This document shows, in pieces, positions 7,355 through 15,903 of a DNA stretch of 64,000 nt (position 1 is the first letter of the stretch; each line of letters starts with the position of its first letter). The DNA comes from Mycobacterium florentinum. Its GTDB lineage: Bacteria; Actinomycetota; Actinomycetes; Mycobacteriales; Mycobacteriaceae. A model generated the notes under the pieces. It was not told the origin of the DNA. It worked only from the letters and a program-made list of their open reading frames with translations, and did not search any database. Made by a program: the position numbers and the translations under genes. The DNA lies in NCBI RefSeq assembly GCF_010730355.1, contig NZ_AP022576.1:5828001-5892000 (forward strand), in the 5' to 3' direction.

Positions 7355-10225
7355 ATGACCGACGTGGGTCCGGGGCGGCCTCTCCTGCCTCGCCTGATCC
7401 GTTGGTGTGCGGTGCCCATCATCATAGGCTGGGTCGCATTGACCGTCGTCGTGAACATGATTGCGCCGCAGTTGGAAGTGGTCGGGGAGCGGCACGCGGC
7501 GCCGATGGCCCCGATGGACGCGCCGTCGATGAAAGCGATGATGCGCCTGGGCCATAACTTCCAGGAATTCGATTCCAACAGCACGGTCACGATTGTCTTG
7601 GAGGGCCAGCAGGAACTCGCCGCGGCGGCGCACCACTATTACGACAGCATCATCAGCCAGCTGAAGCAAGATCCCCGCCACGTGCAACACATCCAGGACT
7701 TCTGGAGCGATCGGTTGACGGCGGCAGGAGTCCAAAGCGCCGATGGCAAGGGCGCTTACGTGATATTGAACCTCGCCGGTGAGCAAGGCACCACGTTGTC
7801 CAACGAATCGGTGGAAGCCGTGCGTGAAGTCGTGGCACGCACGCCGGCACCGCCCGGGGTGAAGGCCTATGTCACCGGTTCAACGGCGCATAGCTCCGAT
7901 GAGTACATGATCGGGAATGCAAGCATGAACAAAATTACTTTGTTCACCCTTGCCGCGATAGCGATCATGTTGTTCCTGGTCTATCGCTCGATCGCCGCGA
8001 CGCTGATCCAGCTTTTCATGACCCTGATCGAATTGGCCGTCTCTCGCGGCGTCATCGCGGTGCTCGGGAACTACGGGCTCATCGAGCTCGCGGTGTTCGC
8101 CACGGCTTTGTTGACGATGCTGGGCATCGCCGCGGGAACCGACTACGGAATTTTCCTTATCGGACGTTATCGAGAGGCGCGTGCGGCGGGTGAGGACCGT
8201 GAGACTGCCTATTACACAACCTTTCACGGTGTCACACCCGTGGTACTGGGTTCGGGCCTGACGATCGCGGGAGCGACGTTTTGCCTCGTCTTTACCCGGC
8301 TGCCCTGGTTCACCACCATGGGGGTCCCGGTTGCAATCGGCATGCTCGTCGTGGTCGCCGCCGCGCTCACCCTGGGTCCGGCCGTTCTCGTGGTCGCGAC
8401 CCGGTTCGGCCTGTTGGAACCCAAGGCATCGGGTGGCGGTCGACTGTGGCGGCGGGTCGGTACCGCCGTTGTGCGTTGGCCGGCACCGATTTTGGCCATG
8501 AGCACGGTGGCGGTGCTGATCGGGATGATCGGACTGCCCGGATACAAGACGCTGTACAGCGAGCGTTATTACTTGCCGGACAGTGCGCCGGGCAATCTCG
8601 GGTACGCGGCCGCGCAGCGGCATTTTTCGGAAGGGCGGCTGAATCCCGACTTGCTGATGATCGAGGCCGACCACGATATGCGCAACCCCGCCGACATGCT
8701 GGTGCTGGATCGGGTGGCCAAGAACGTGATCCGGGTCCACGGCATCGTGATGGTTCAGGACATCACCCGGCCGCTGGGGATTCCGATTGAACACAGCTCG
8801 ATCCCGTTTCTGAACAGCATGCAAAGCCAGACGACGATGCAGAACATGGCGTTTCTGAAACAGCGGATGGCGGATATCCTGAAGATGGCCGATGAGCAGC
8901 AGGTCGCAATCGACTACATGGAGCGGCTCTACGACATCACCAACCGGCTGGCCAACGCGACGGATGACACCGCCCGCGACTCCGCGGAAACGGCGGCCAT
9001 CACCGATGGATTGCGAGACCATATCGCGGATTTCGAGGATACCTGGCGGCCGGTCCGCAACTACTTCTATTGGGACAAGCATTGCTTCGACATCCCGGTC
9101 TGTTGGTCGATCCGGTCCTTGTTCGATGGCCTCGACGGGATCGATCAGCTCGACGAGCAGCTGCATAAACTGACGGCGGACATCAAGCGGACCGACGCGC
9201 TCACCCACCAAACGGCCGAACTGCTGCCGCCGATGATCGCCAGCATGAAAACCACCCGGGGGCTGACTCTGGCATCGCACAGCACCTTCCAGGCGATGAT
9301 CAATCAGATGGAGGCGATGAGCAACACCGGCATCGTGATGGGCCAAAGCTTTGACGCCTCTCGAAACGATGACTTCTTCTATCTGCCTCCGGAGGCGTTT
9401 GAGAACGCGGAGTTCCAGCGCGGCTTGAAAATGTTCTTGTCGCCGGACGGCAAGTCAGCGCGATTTTTCATCAACCACGAGGGCGATCCCGCGACGCCGG
9501 AAGGCATCTCGCGAGTCGATGCGGAGCGGACAGCGGCGCAGGAGGGCCTCAAGCAATCATCCTTGTCGGGAGCCAAGGTCTACCTCGGCGGTACGGCCGC
9601 CACCTACAAGGACATGCACGACGGCAACATCTACGACCTGATGATCACCTCGGTGGCTTCGCTCACCTTGATCTTCATGATCATGCTCGTGCTGACGCGA
9701 AGCTTGGTCGCCGCGTTGGTCATCGTCGCCACCGCGGCCAGCTCGATCGCGGCATCCATCGGTCTGTCCGTGCTGATTTGGCAAGACCTGTTCGGTATCA
9801 GGATGCACTTCTCCGTGATGCTCTTCGCGGTGATCGTCTTGTTGGCGGTCGGCGCCGACTACAACCTGCTACTGGTCCACCGAATACGCCACGAGATCCA
9901 CGCCGGACTCAAGACCGGAACCATCCGGGCGATGGCGGGAACGGGTGCGGTGGTCACCTCCGCCGGCCTGGTGTTTGCGTTCACGATGGCCGCGATGCTG
10001 GGCAGCGATGATCGCATAGTCGCTCAGATGGGTGCCACCATCGCGTTGGGTCTGCTGCTCGACACCCTCGTTGTCCGTACGTTATTCATGCCCTCGATCG
10101 CCACCTTGCTGGGCCGCTGGTTCTGGTGGCCGCAAATTGTCCACCCGCGTGGCGCCGATAATGTGCGCCGACCCAAGGCCACGTGCGTTGACACGCCGAC
10201 ACTCTCGATACCCGCGCGACAGTGA
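7355..10225 (+). CDS. MmpL-family RND transporter
   Basis: This inner-membrane RND exporter has 956 residues, the normal MmpL size. An N-terminal TM (VPIIIGWVALTVVVNMI) is followed by a first large periplasmic domain. Next comes a TM bundle with the proton-relay Asp-Tyr pair in GTDYGIFLIGRYREAR near residue 263. A second periplasmic region then leads to the second pair in GADYNLLLVHRI near residue 834. Known MmpLs export lipids or siderophores using the proton gradient. No mmpS partner is adjacent. Its place between two PEP-enzyme/DUF7064-like pairs makes export of the pathway product, or of an intermediate, the natural inference. The ribosome site before ATG 7355 is weak. Confidence 0.93.
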   Translation: MTDVGPGRPLLPRLIRWCAVPIIIGWVALTVVVNMIAPQLEVVGERHAAPMAPMDAPSMKAMMRLGHNFQEFDSNSTVTIVLEGQQELAAAAHHYYDSIISQLKQDPRHVQHIQDFWSDRLTAAGVQSADGKGAYVILNLAGEQGTTLSNESVEAVREVVARTPAPPGVKAYVTGSTAHSSDEYMIGNASMNKITLFTLAAIAIMLFLVYRSIAATLIQLFMTLIELAVSRGVIAVLGNYGLIELAVFATALLTMLGIAAGTDYGIFLIGRYREARAAGEDRETAYYTTFHGVTPVVLGSGLTIAGATFCLVFTRLPWFTTMGVPVAIGMLVVVAAALTLGPAVLVVATRFGLLEPKASGGGRLWRRVGTAVVRWPAPILAMSTVAVLIGMIGLPGYKTLYSERYYLPDSAPGNLGYAAAQRHFSEGRLNPDLLMIEADHDMRNPADMLVLDRVAKNVIRVHGIVMVQDITRPLGIPIEHSSIPFLNSMQSQTTMQNMAFLKQRMADILKMADEQQVAIDYMERLYDITNRLANATDDTARDSAETAAITDGLRDHIADFEDTWRPVRNYFYWDKHCFDIPVCWSIRSLFDGLDGIDQLDEQLHKLTADIKRTDALTHQTAELLPPMIASMKTTRGLTLASHSTFQAMINQMEAMSNTGIVMGQSFDASRNDDFFYLPPEAFENAEFQRGLKMFLSPDGKSARFFINHEGDPATPEGISRVDAERTAAQEGLKQSSLSGAKVYLGGTAATYKDMHDGNIYDLMITSVASLTLIFMIMLVLTRSLVAALVIVATAASSIAASIGLSVLIWQDLFGIRMHFSVMLFAVIVLLAVGADYNLLLVHRIRHEIHAGLKTGTIRAMAGTGAVVTSAGLVFAFTMAAMLGSDDRIVAQMGATIALGLLLDTLVVRTLFMPSIATLLGRWFWWPQIVHPRGADNVRRPKATCVDTPTLSIPARQ

Positions 10226-10266
10226 TTCTGCCTTCAAGGACCTATCACCCAGGCGTGCATGCATTC

Positions 10267-11865
10267 TCACGGAACGGGTAGCGAGACTCGATCGAGAAGC
10301 TCGACCGTGCCCGCGGCGCCGTCGACCCGGACCCGGTCTCCATCACGCAGCAGTTCAGTGCCATGGCGGGTATTGACGACCGCTGGAATGCCTAGTTCAC
10401 GCGCAACCACCGCCGCGTGGCTGATCACGCCGCCGATGTCCACCACCAGCGCCGCCGAGACGAACATGATCGACGCCCAGCTCGGGTCGGTGGTGTGGCT
10501 GACCAGAATTTCCCCCGGTTCGACGTCTGCGAAGCTCGGGTCGGTGACGATACGGACGGTTCCTTCGACCCGTCCAGCGCTTGCACCCACGCCGGATATC
10601 ACGTCACCGACGACGGCGCGTTCCTGCACCTCGTCAACGGGATCCGGTGTGCCGCGCCACGAGTGGGGTAACCGGATGCGCCGGTAGTCCTCACGGCGGG
10701 ACCGCCGTGCGTCGACGAGGTCACGGGCACCCCGAGGTAGTCCGGAGCGCAGCTCGGCCAGGGTGAGGTAGAAGATGTCCTGGGGATCGTCGAGGCGGCC
10801 CTGTTCGGCATATAGCTGCCCCAGCCGACGTGCCGCTGCGCGCGACACGTCGATTGCCTGGACGAATGCTGCCTTGCCAACGCCGCGCATGGGCAGCGTA
10901 CGTGCCGCCAGGGCGAGGACCACCCGTGCGGATGCTCGGTGTGCCGGCGGTAGCGCGGCGATCACCTCGCGTTGGGCCCGTGGCAGCGCAGCACGTACCC
11001 GGGCATTGTGTGCGATCGGACTTTCGTCGTCACTTCGGTCGGCGTACGCGGTAATGATGCGCCGCAAGGGTTCTGGGTCCTCGCGCCATACTCGACTGGC
11101 GACTTCACCCTCTAGCGGGCCATGGTATCCATGCTCGGCGACCACCTCGTCGATGCCGATCTCGGCGCGGGATGCACGCCAGATGTCTTCGACGATCCGC
11201 ATCTCGGCTCCGCCGCTGCCGCTGAGGATACCGACGTCGCCGACACCTGCGCGCGCCACAAGCGCATGGAGCGCGTGCGTTACCGGGGTGGTGGCGGCGA
11301 ACAGCACCACTCCATGTTCGGTGAGCAGATGGCGGTAGCGCGCGGCGCCGTCGAGAAGCATTGTGCGGGAGCCGGTTTCGTCGGCGGTCGCGGCTGCGGA
11401 AACGCAGCGTTGCCACCAGTCCCTGGTGGGGGAGGAAAGGGCGCGCACCTCGCGGATCGCGCGCCAGGCTGCGACGGGCATCTTGGCGGCGATGACGGGG
11501 TAGCGCCGCGGCGTGGGGCTGAACGTCATGGTGTCCGGGACCCGGCCGAGCATGCCGGCGATGGCATCCGGACCGGTGGTTCCCGGCATGCGGTCGCCGA
11601 TCATGCCCAGCCATTCCATGCACATCGCTATGCGGCCGAAGAAAATTCGGATCACGGGCTCGGCGATGGGTCCCACGGAATCGCGCTCGGACCGGCTGAT
11701 GATTCCGATGCGAAAAAACAGTTCTCGGTTGGCCGGGTCGCTGTCGCTCTCCCAGATGCTCCAGCCGAGTGGACTCGCGACGCCGGGCATGGCCTCGCCG
11801 ACATTGTCCGTCGTCCAGTGGGTGGCAGGCGAACCGGGACCGTGCAGCGCACCGGCTTCGGTCAT
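10267..11865 (-). CDS. ATP-grasp-less PEP-utilising / rifampin-phosphotransferase-like protein, copy 2
   Basis: This protein of 532 residues has the same two-domain layout as the copy at 5549. The opening is HWTTDNVGEAMPGVASPLGW. The central motif is HGYHGPLEGEVASRVWREDP, and the swivel domain has TTDPSWASIMF and the phosphohistidine near residue 483 in VISHAAVVAREL. It is closest by eye to the copy at 16882: both have the SGSGGAEM block and WASIMFVSAALVVDIG. It is divergent from the DUF7064-like gene at 11905 across only 39 bp that contain a palindrome, so both are probably switched together. The ATP-grasp domain is absent. Confidence 0.8.
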   Translation of the reverse strand: MTEAGALHGPGSPATHWTTDNVGEAMPGVASPLGWSIWESDSDPANRELFFRIGIISRSERDSVGPIAEPVIRIFFGRIAMCMEWLGMIGDRMPGTTGPDAIAGMLGRVPDTMTFSPTPRRYPVIAAKMPVAAWRAIREVRALSSPTRDWWQRCVSAAATADETGSRTMLLDGAARYRHLLTEHGVVLFAATTPVTHALHALVARAGVGDVGILSGSGGAEMRIVEDIWRASRAEIGIDEVVAEHGYHGPLEGEVASRVWREDPEPLRRIITAYADRSDDESPIAHNARVRAALPRAQREVIAALPPAHRASARVVLALAARTLPMRGVGKAAFVQAIDVSRAAARRLGQLYAEQGRLDDPQDIFYLTLAELRSGLPRGARDLVDARRSRREDYRRIRLPHSWRGTPDPVDEVQERAVVGDVISGVGASAGRVEGTVRIVTDPSFADVEPGEILVSHTTDPSWASIMFVSAALVVDIGGVISHAAVVARELGIPAVVNTRHGTELLRDGDRVRVDGAAGTVELLDRVSLPVP

Positions 11866-11889
11866 GGTTGCAGAAGCTATCGCATTATC

Positions 11890-11901
11890 TTACGCTCGTA
11901 A
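11890..11901. promoter_or_regulatory. TTAC-N4-GTAA operator in the divergent 10267/11905 promoter
   Basis: TTACGCTCGTAA fills much of the 39-bp gap and ends 3 bp before the ATG at 11905. The same TTAC-N4-GTAA pattern recurs at 13455-13466, directly upstream of the TetR gene at 12819-13442. I infer that this TetR represses both promoters. Confidence 0.5.
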
Positions 11902-11904
11902 AGT

Positions 11905-12780
11905 ATGAGTTCGTCGACAGCCTCGCCGCTTGCCCAACCCATCCGTGCGGACGATCCAGGTGGTTCAGTGCCATGGCGCGACAACGCATTCCTGTCCTTT
12001 TGGGACCCGGCGAGAGACGCTTTCGGCACTTTGCACGTCTCCACGTCACCGAACGGCGGCGGCAGAAGGGCGCGTCTTAGCCTGAGCATCGGCGGCATGC
12101 TTCGTGAGGTTGTCGAGCCGCTCCAGCCGGGATCCTTTCGCAGCGCCAGTACGCTTTTCGACCTGGAATCTGGTAGTGCCGTCGCCGACGCGCCCGGAAT
12201 CGAATTGAAGCTCGAGACGACGCCGCTGTTCGCGATCGCAGACTTCCGGTCCAAAGAAGTCATCCCCCGGATGGGAGGCGAGCCACTGCAACACTTTCAG
12301 ACCACCGTCGCCGTGTCCGGCTATTGCCGAGTCGACGGATACGAGACCATGATCGAAGGACGGGGGATCCGCGACCGCACCTGGGGGCACCGTGACGAAT
12401 CGGTCAACATCTCGGAATACATATGGACTTTCGTGGCATTCGGTGACTTCTCGGTGACGGCCATGCGCTTCCTCGGCGACGGCGGGCACGACGTCACCGA
12501 CGGTTTCGTGCTGGATGCGTATGGCCACCGACGCGTCGACGGCCTGGCGCTCACGCGTGATGCCGCGGGGTTATGCGCGGGTGTGGCAATGCAGCTCGCG
12601 GGCGGGGGAGTGCTCGACTTACGGTCCGGTGGTCGGCGCGCCGGCTTCTGGGTGCCGATGGGCGACGAGCGTGCCGGCCCGGCGATGAGTTGCTTCGACG
12701 AGTTCGCGTCCTTCACCAGCGCCGATGGCCTCGCGGGATTCGGCCTGGCCGAACACGGTGTTGTGCGCAAACTTTTCTGA
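11905..12780 (+). CDS. DUF7064-like protein, copy 2
   Basis: This protein of 291 residues is the nearest relative in the window of the copy at 4646. Shared marks are WRDNAFLSFWDPARDAFG, LHVSTSPNGGG, PLQHFQTTV, the core RDRTWGHRDES near residue 154, and a C-terminus with GFWVPMGDERAGPAMSCFDEF. The ATG lies 3 bp after an operator-like palindrome, so the mRNA may be leaderless. It is divergent from the PEP enzyme at 10267, a second instance of the DUF7064-like/PEP pairing. It has no signal peptide or TM. Function is unknown, and a hydratase/cyclase-like beta barrel is only a suggestion. Confidence 0.7.
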   Translation: MSSSTASPLAQPIRADDPGGSVPWRDNAFLSFWDPARDAFGTLHVSTSPNGGGRRARLSLSIGGMLREVVEPLQPGSFRSASTLFDLESGSAVADAPGIELKLETTPLFAIADFRSKEVIPRMGGEPLQHFQTTVAVSGYCRVDGYETMIEGRGIRDRTWGHRDESVNISEYIWTFVAFGDFSVTAMRFLGDGGHDVTDGFVLDAYGHRRVDGLALTRDAAGLCAGVAMQLAGGGVLDLRSGGRRAGFWVPMGDERAGPAMSCFDEFASFTSADGLAGFGLAEHGVVRKLF

Positions 12781-12818
12781 CATGCCGGCCGGTATCCGCC
12801 GGTATGACATGACACGCG

Positions 12819-13442
12819 TTATTTCGCCGGCTTGCGGCTTCGAACCGATCGGGACGTGTTGGAACGCTGGCGCGCTTTCACGTCCTCGCGCAGCGAGCGC
12901 ATCATCATTTCCAAGCCCATGTCGAAGGAGTTCGGAGGCTCGGTCCGATCGGGGTGTTCGGGCCGAAGCCGATCCAGAAGTGTGTATCCCAGGATGTAGC
13001 TGGTCAGCGAGCGCAGCACGTCGGCGCTGTGGCTCTGTGACAAACCCGCCTTCTGCAATGTCGTGATGAGGGCCTGGCGGAAATCGTCGAGCCGGACCGT
13101 GTCGGCCTCGGCAATGATCAGCTCGACCACGCCGGGATGCCGCGTCAGGGTGTCGTGGAAATCGTGCATTGCGGCGTCGATCTGGTTGTCCCAGGCTAGT
13201 TTTAGATCGAGATCGCTGGCCAGCGGTGCGAGTGCGTGGCCCACCATCGCCGCGAGCAGATCGGCCTTGTCTTCGAAGTAGTGATAGGGCGTCATCGCGC
13301 TGATCCCCATGCGCGCCGCGAGTTTGCGGAGGTTCAACGCCGCTAAGCCCTCGGTGTCCACCAGATCCAGGGCGGCCTCGATGACCATCTCGCGACTCAG
13401 CGTTGGCTTCGGGCCGCGGCGGCGGCGTAGGTCTGAGGCCAT
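12819..13442 (-). CDS. TetR-family transcriptional regulator
   Basis: This TetR-type repressor has 207 residues. Its N-terminal helix-turn-helix runs from about residue 14 to 62 (LSREMVIEAALDLVDTEG, then LAARMGISAMTPYHYFEDKADLL). The C-terminal ligand-binding region is helical. The tail is basic (RQRSNTSRSVRSRKP). A TTAC-N4-GTAA palindrome 13 bp upstream of its ATG indicates autoregulation, and the same site stands in the 10267/11905 promoter. It converges with the DUF7064-like gene and is divergent from the LLM operon starting at 13559, which it may also control. Confidence 0.88.
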   Translation of the reverse strand: MASDLRRRRGPKPTLSREMVIEAALDLVDTEGLAALNLRKLAARMGISAMTPYHYFEDKADLLAAMVGHALAPLASDLDLKLAWDNQIDAAMHDFHDTLTRHPGVVELIIAEADTVRLDDFRQALITTLQKAGLSQSHSADVLRSLTSYILGYTLLDRLRPEHPDRTEPPNSFDMGLEMMMRSLREDVKARQRSNTSRSVRSRKPAK

Positions 13443-13454
13443 AAGTCTTTCCCT

Positions 13455-13466
13455 TTACAAGTGTAA
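13455..13466. promoter_or_regulatory. TTAC-N4-GTAA operator upstream of tetR 12819-13442
   Basis: TTACAAGTGTAA is a symmetric TTACA-AG-TGTAA element 13 bp ahead of the TetR start. It matches the half sites at 11890-11901. A further CTGTACAG palindrome follows a short distance downstream. Autoregulation and control of the divergent LLM operon are inferred. Confidence 0.5.
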
Positions 13467-13501
13467 GAATAGCTTCTACTGTACAGACTGCGTCAAGGAT
13501 C

Positions 13502-13535
13502 GCAGTGTTACGCCCGCGTGTGCGGGTGTCACTGC
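13502..13535 (+). other. Strong hairpin in the 5' leader of the LLM operon
   Basis: GCAGTG pairs with CACTGC, ACG with TGT (one wobble) and CCCGC with GCGGG around a GTGT loop. Together these give about 14 base pairs interrupted by a two-base bulge. The hairpin ends 23 bases before the LLM ATG. There is no U-tract after it, so an RNA regulatory or stabilising structure is as likely as a terminator. Confidence 0.4.
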
Positions 13536-13558
13536 CGGGCGGACTGTCAGAGGTGGTT

Positions 13559-14662
13559 ATGGTTAGTAGCGACGGTGTAATGGACGAGGTCGTAGGCGAT
13601 CTCAGCGCGTATGTCATTTCGGGTGCGGTAAGCGCGGTGCAGGGCGACGTCGAATACGAGTCGGACCAGCGCACACCCGCGCAGGGAATCCAGGACGCCG
13701 TCGAAGCCGAGAAGCTGGGCTTCCGAGCGGTTTTCCTGTCGGAGCGCTGGGACATCAAACAGGCCGACGTGATCCTGTCCGGCGCGGCGGCGCTCACCTC
13801 TCGCGTCGAACTCGGCACCGCCATGGTGTGTCCGCCGACGCGCCAACCCTGGCTGATGGCGGCGTTCGCCGCGACGATGCAGGCCTGCTACGGCCCGCGC
13901 TTCACCTTGGGTCTCGGCCGGGGCACGGACGCGATCTGGAACGACATGGGTCTGTCCATGCCCGGCTATCCCGAGATGGCCGACTACGTCGACATCCTGC
14001 GCCGGCTGTGGCGTGGTGAGACGGTGGACTACGACGGTCCCGTCGGCAGATTCCCCGCGTTGGCATTTTCCGAAATCGTGCCGGGACCACCGCCGCCGGT
14101 GTGGTTCGGCACGTTCGCCCGACCCAAAGGTGCGGCGCTGCTGGCGTCGTCGTTCGACGGTGTGCTGTTGCCGCCTGTGCTGACGCCGGAGGCCACCGCC
14201 AATGCCGTTGCCCGAATCAGGGCAGCGTGCGACCGAATCGGTAGACATTCCAAGGAGATTCGGATCTGCCAAGCGGTCATCACGGCGCCCGGACTCGACG
14301 ACACTGAGACGCGTTCGCTGGCGCACGGCCGAGCGGTCGGCTACCTGCAATATCCCGGCTACGGCGAGACGTTGATCGAGGAGAACGGCTGGGATATCGA
14401 GGTGATCCACAAGCTACGTGCGCACCGCCAGCTGGCCGCCAATGAGAAAGTAGCCGACCGGCTTTACCACCGCCACCAGTTGTTGGAGCCCGCCAAGCTG
14501 ATCCCCGAAGAGTACATGATCGACAGCTGCGCGATCGGGTCGGTGGATGAGTGCGTCGCGTCGCTGCAGCGGTTCCGCGACGCCGGCGCCGACGAAATCG
14601 CCACCTACGGCAGCACGCCCGGCCAGAATGCCAAGTTGATCGAGGCATGGAGAAACCGATGA
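13559..14662 (+). CDS. LLM-class (F420-dependent type) oxidoreductase, copy 1
   Basis: This luciferase-like monooxygenase fold protein of 367 residues is an alpha/beta barrel; such mycobacterial proteins usually use F420 or FMN. Typical blocks are EAEKLGFRAVFLSERWD near the N-terminus, the FTLGLGRGTDAIW loop, and WFGTFARPKGAALLASSFDG. I chose ATG 13559 because AGAGG is well spaced 6 bases upstream; an ATG at 13580 is possible. Its TGA overlaps the P450 ATG (ATGA at 14659-14662), so it leads a tight run of genes with P450, DUF7064-like, PEP enzyme and membrane proteins. Oxidation or reduction of the shared substrate is inferred. Confidence 0.85.
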   Translation: MVSSDGVMDEVVGDLSAYVISGAVSAVQGDVEYESDQRTPAQGIQDAVEAEKLGFRAVFLSERWDIKQADVILSGAAALTSRVELGTAMVCPPTRQPWLMAAFAATMQACYGPRFTLGLGRGTDAIWNDMGLSMPGYPEMADYVDILRRLWRGETVDYDGPVGRFPALAFSEIVPGPPPPVWFGTFARPKGAALLASSFDGVLLPPVLTPEATANAVARIRAACDRIGRHSKEIRICQAVITAPGLDDTETRSLAHGRAVGYLQYPGYGETLIEENGWDIEVIHKLRAHRQLAANEKVADRLYHRHQLLEPAKLIPEEYMIDSCAIGSVDECVASLQRFRDAGADEIATYGSTPGQNAKLIEAWRNR

Positions 14663-15903
14663 CCACCCAAGACGACCAATACGTGTTCAACCCGCTGGAC
14701 CCCGAGCTTGCGGTCGATCCGTTCCCGATCCTGGCGCGGCTGCGTGCGATCGACCCGGTGTTCGCGGCCGACGCGCTCGGTTCCTTTATCGTGACCGGAC
14801 ACGACCCGGCGTGGGAGGTGTTGGCACGTAGGGATGGTGACCTGCGCTGGGAACAGTTCCAGCGGATGCGCCACGGTGACGGTGTGGTCGACGAACCGTA
14901 TTTCACGATCATGGCCGATAGCGTCCTGATGAAGGCGGGGGACGACCACACCCGGGTGCGCAAAACCTTTCAGCGCAACTTCCGTCCCGGCCTGGTCGAC
15001 ACTCTGCGACCGGCGATCATCGATCGTGCGCATGAACTGATCGACGCGTTCACCGATCCGGGCGGTGGGCCGGGCCGGGTAGAACTGATGGCCGCCTACG
15101 GTTCGCCGCTGCCGCTGTCGGCGATCAGCCAGCTGCTTCGCGTGCCGCATGAGGACGAAGTCGCCATCCACGAGTGGATGCACGGATTCAAACTCGGTAT
15201 TCAGATGCTGCCGTTGGACGCCAATCAGCTGAAGGTGGCCAACGACTCAATGATCGCGCTGGACAACTACTTCCGGGGGCTGGTGGCCAAGCGTCGCGCC
15301 CAGCCCGAGGACGATCTGGTCAACAGCATGATCGCCGATACCGACGACGGGACACTGACCGAGGACGAGCTGATCGCCAACCTGTGGAGCATCTATGTCG
15401 GCGGTCACGACACCAGTGCGCTGTCCATCTGCAACGCGGTGGCGACGTTGCTGGGCCATCCGGAGCAACTGGCTGCCCTTCAATCCGACATGTCGTTGCT
15501 CCCCAACGCAGTTCAGGAAATCCTGCGGCACATCGGAACTGTGCACGGCACGCACCGGCTCCTCACGGAGGCGATCGAGCTTGGCGGCCATCGGATTCCG
15601 GCCAACACACCGATCATGGTGTATCTGTCCGCAGCCAACCATGACGAAAGTTGGTGTCCGCATGCAGAATCCTTCGACATCACCCGGGACGTGCCGTCCG
15701 ATCACCTGGCATTCGGCCACGGTCCGCACAAGTGTCCGGGACAGCACATGGCCCGCGCGGTGATCGGCATCGGGGTCGAAGCGCTGCTGACGCGATTGCA
15801 CGGGCTGCGGATCGAGGAACTCGAATGGGAGCGCGATGCGCTGCTCTTCCGCGGACCCGAAAAGCTGGTACTGGCCTGGGATTCGAGCGAGGCGCGAACA
15901 TGA
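14659..15903 (+). CDS. Cytochrome P450, copy 1
   Basis: This soluble bacterial P450 has 414 residues. The I-helix motif is YVGGHDTSA, the ExxR motif is QEILR, and the haem-ligand loop is AFGHGPHKCPGQHMAR with the Cys near residue 359. The start at ATG 14659 overlaps the LLM stop and has GGAG about 6 bases upstream; longer in-frame openings are frame extensions through the LLM gene. Its own stop overlaps the next ATG by the same ATGA arrangement. A P450 needs a ferredoxin and reductase, and the FprB-type fusion at 20205, at the end of this run, is the obvious candidate partner. Confidence 0.93.
   Translation: MTTQDDQYVFNPLDPELAVDPFPILARLRAIDPVFAADALGSFIVTGHDPAWEVLARRDGDLRWEQFQRMRHGDGVVDEPYFTIMADSVLMKAGDDHTRVRKTFQRNFRPGLVDTLRPAIIDRAHELIDAFTDPGGGPGRVELMAAYGSPLPLSAISQLLRVPHEDEVAIHEWMHGFKLGIQMLPLDANQLKVANDSMIALDNYFRGLVAKRRAQPEDDLVNSMIADTDDGTLTEDELIANLWSIYVGGHDTSALSICNAVATLLGHPEQLAALQSDMSLLPNAVQEILRHIGTVHGTHRLLTEAIELGGHRIPANTPIMVYLSAANHDESWCPHAESFDITRDVPSDHLAFGHGPHKCPGQHMARAVIGIGVEALLTRLHGLRIEELEWERDALLFRGPEKLVLAWDSSEART

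Noticed and set aside
7880..9346. 488-codon minus-strand frame inside mmpL
   Set aside because: It mirrors the MmpL coding strand, is rich in His/Arg/Gln as expected for an antisense GC-rich frame, and has no domain-like pattern.
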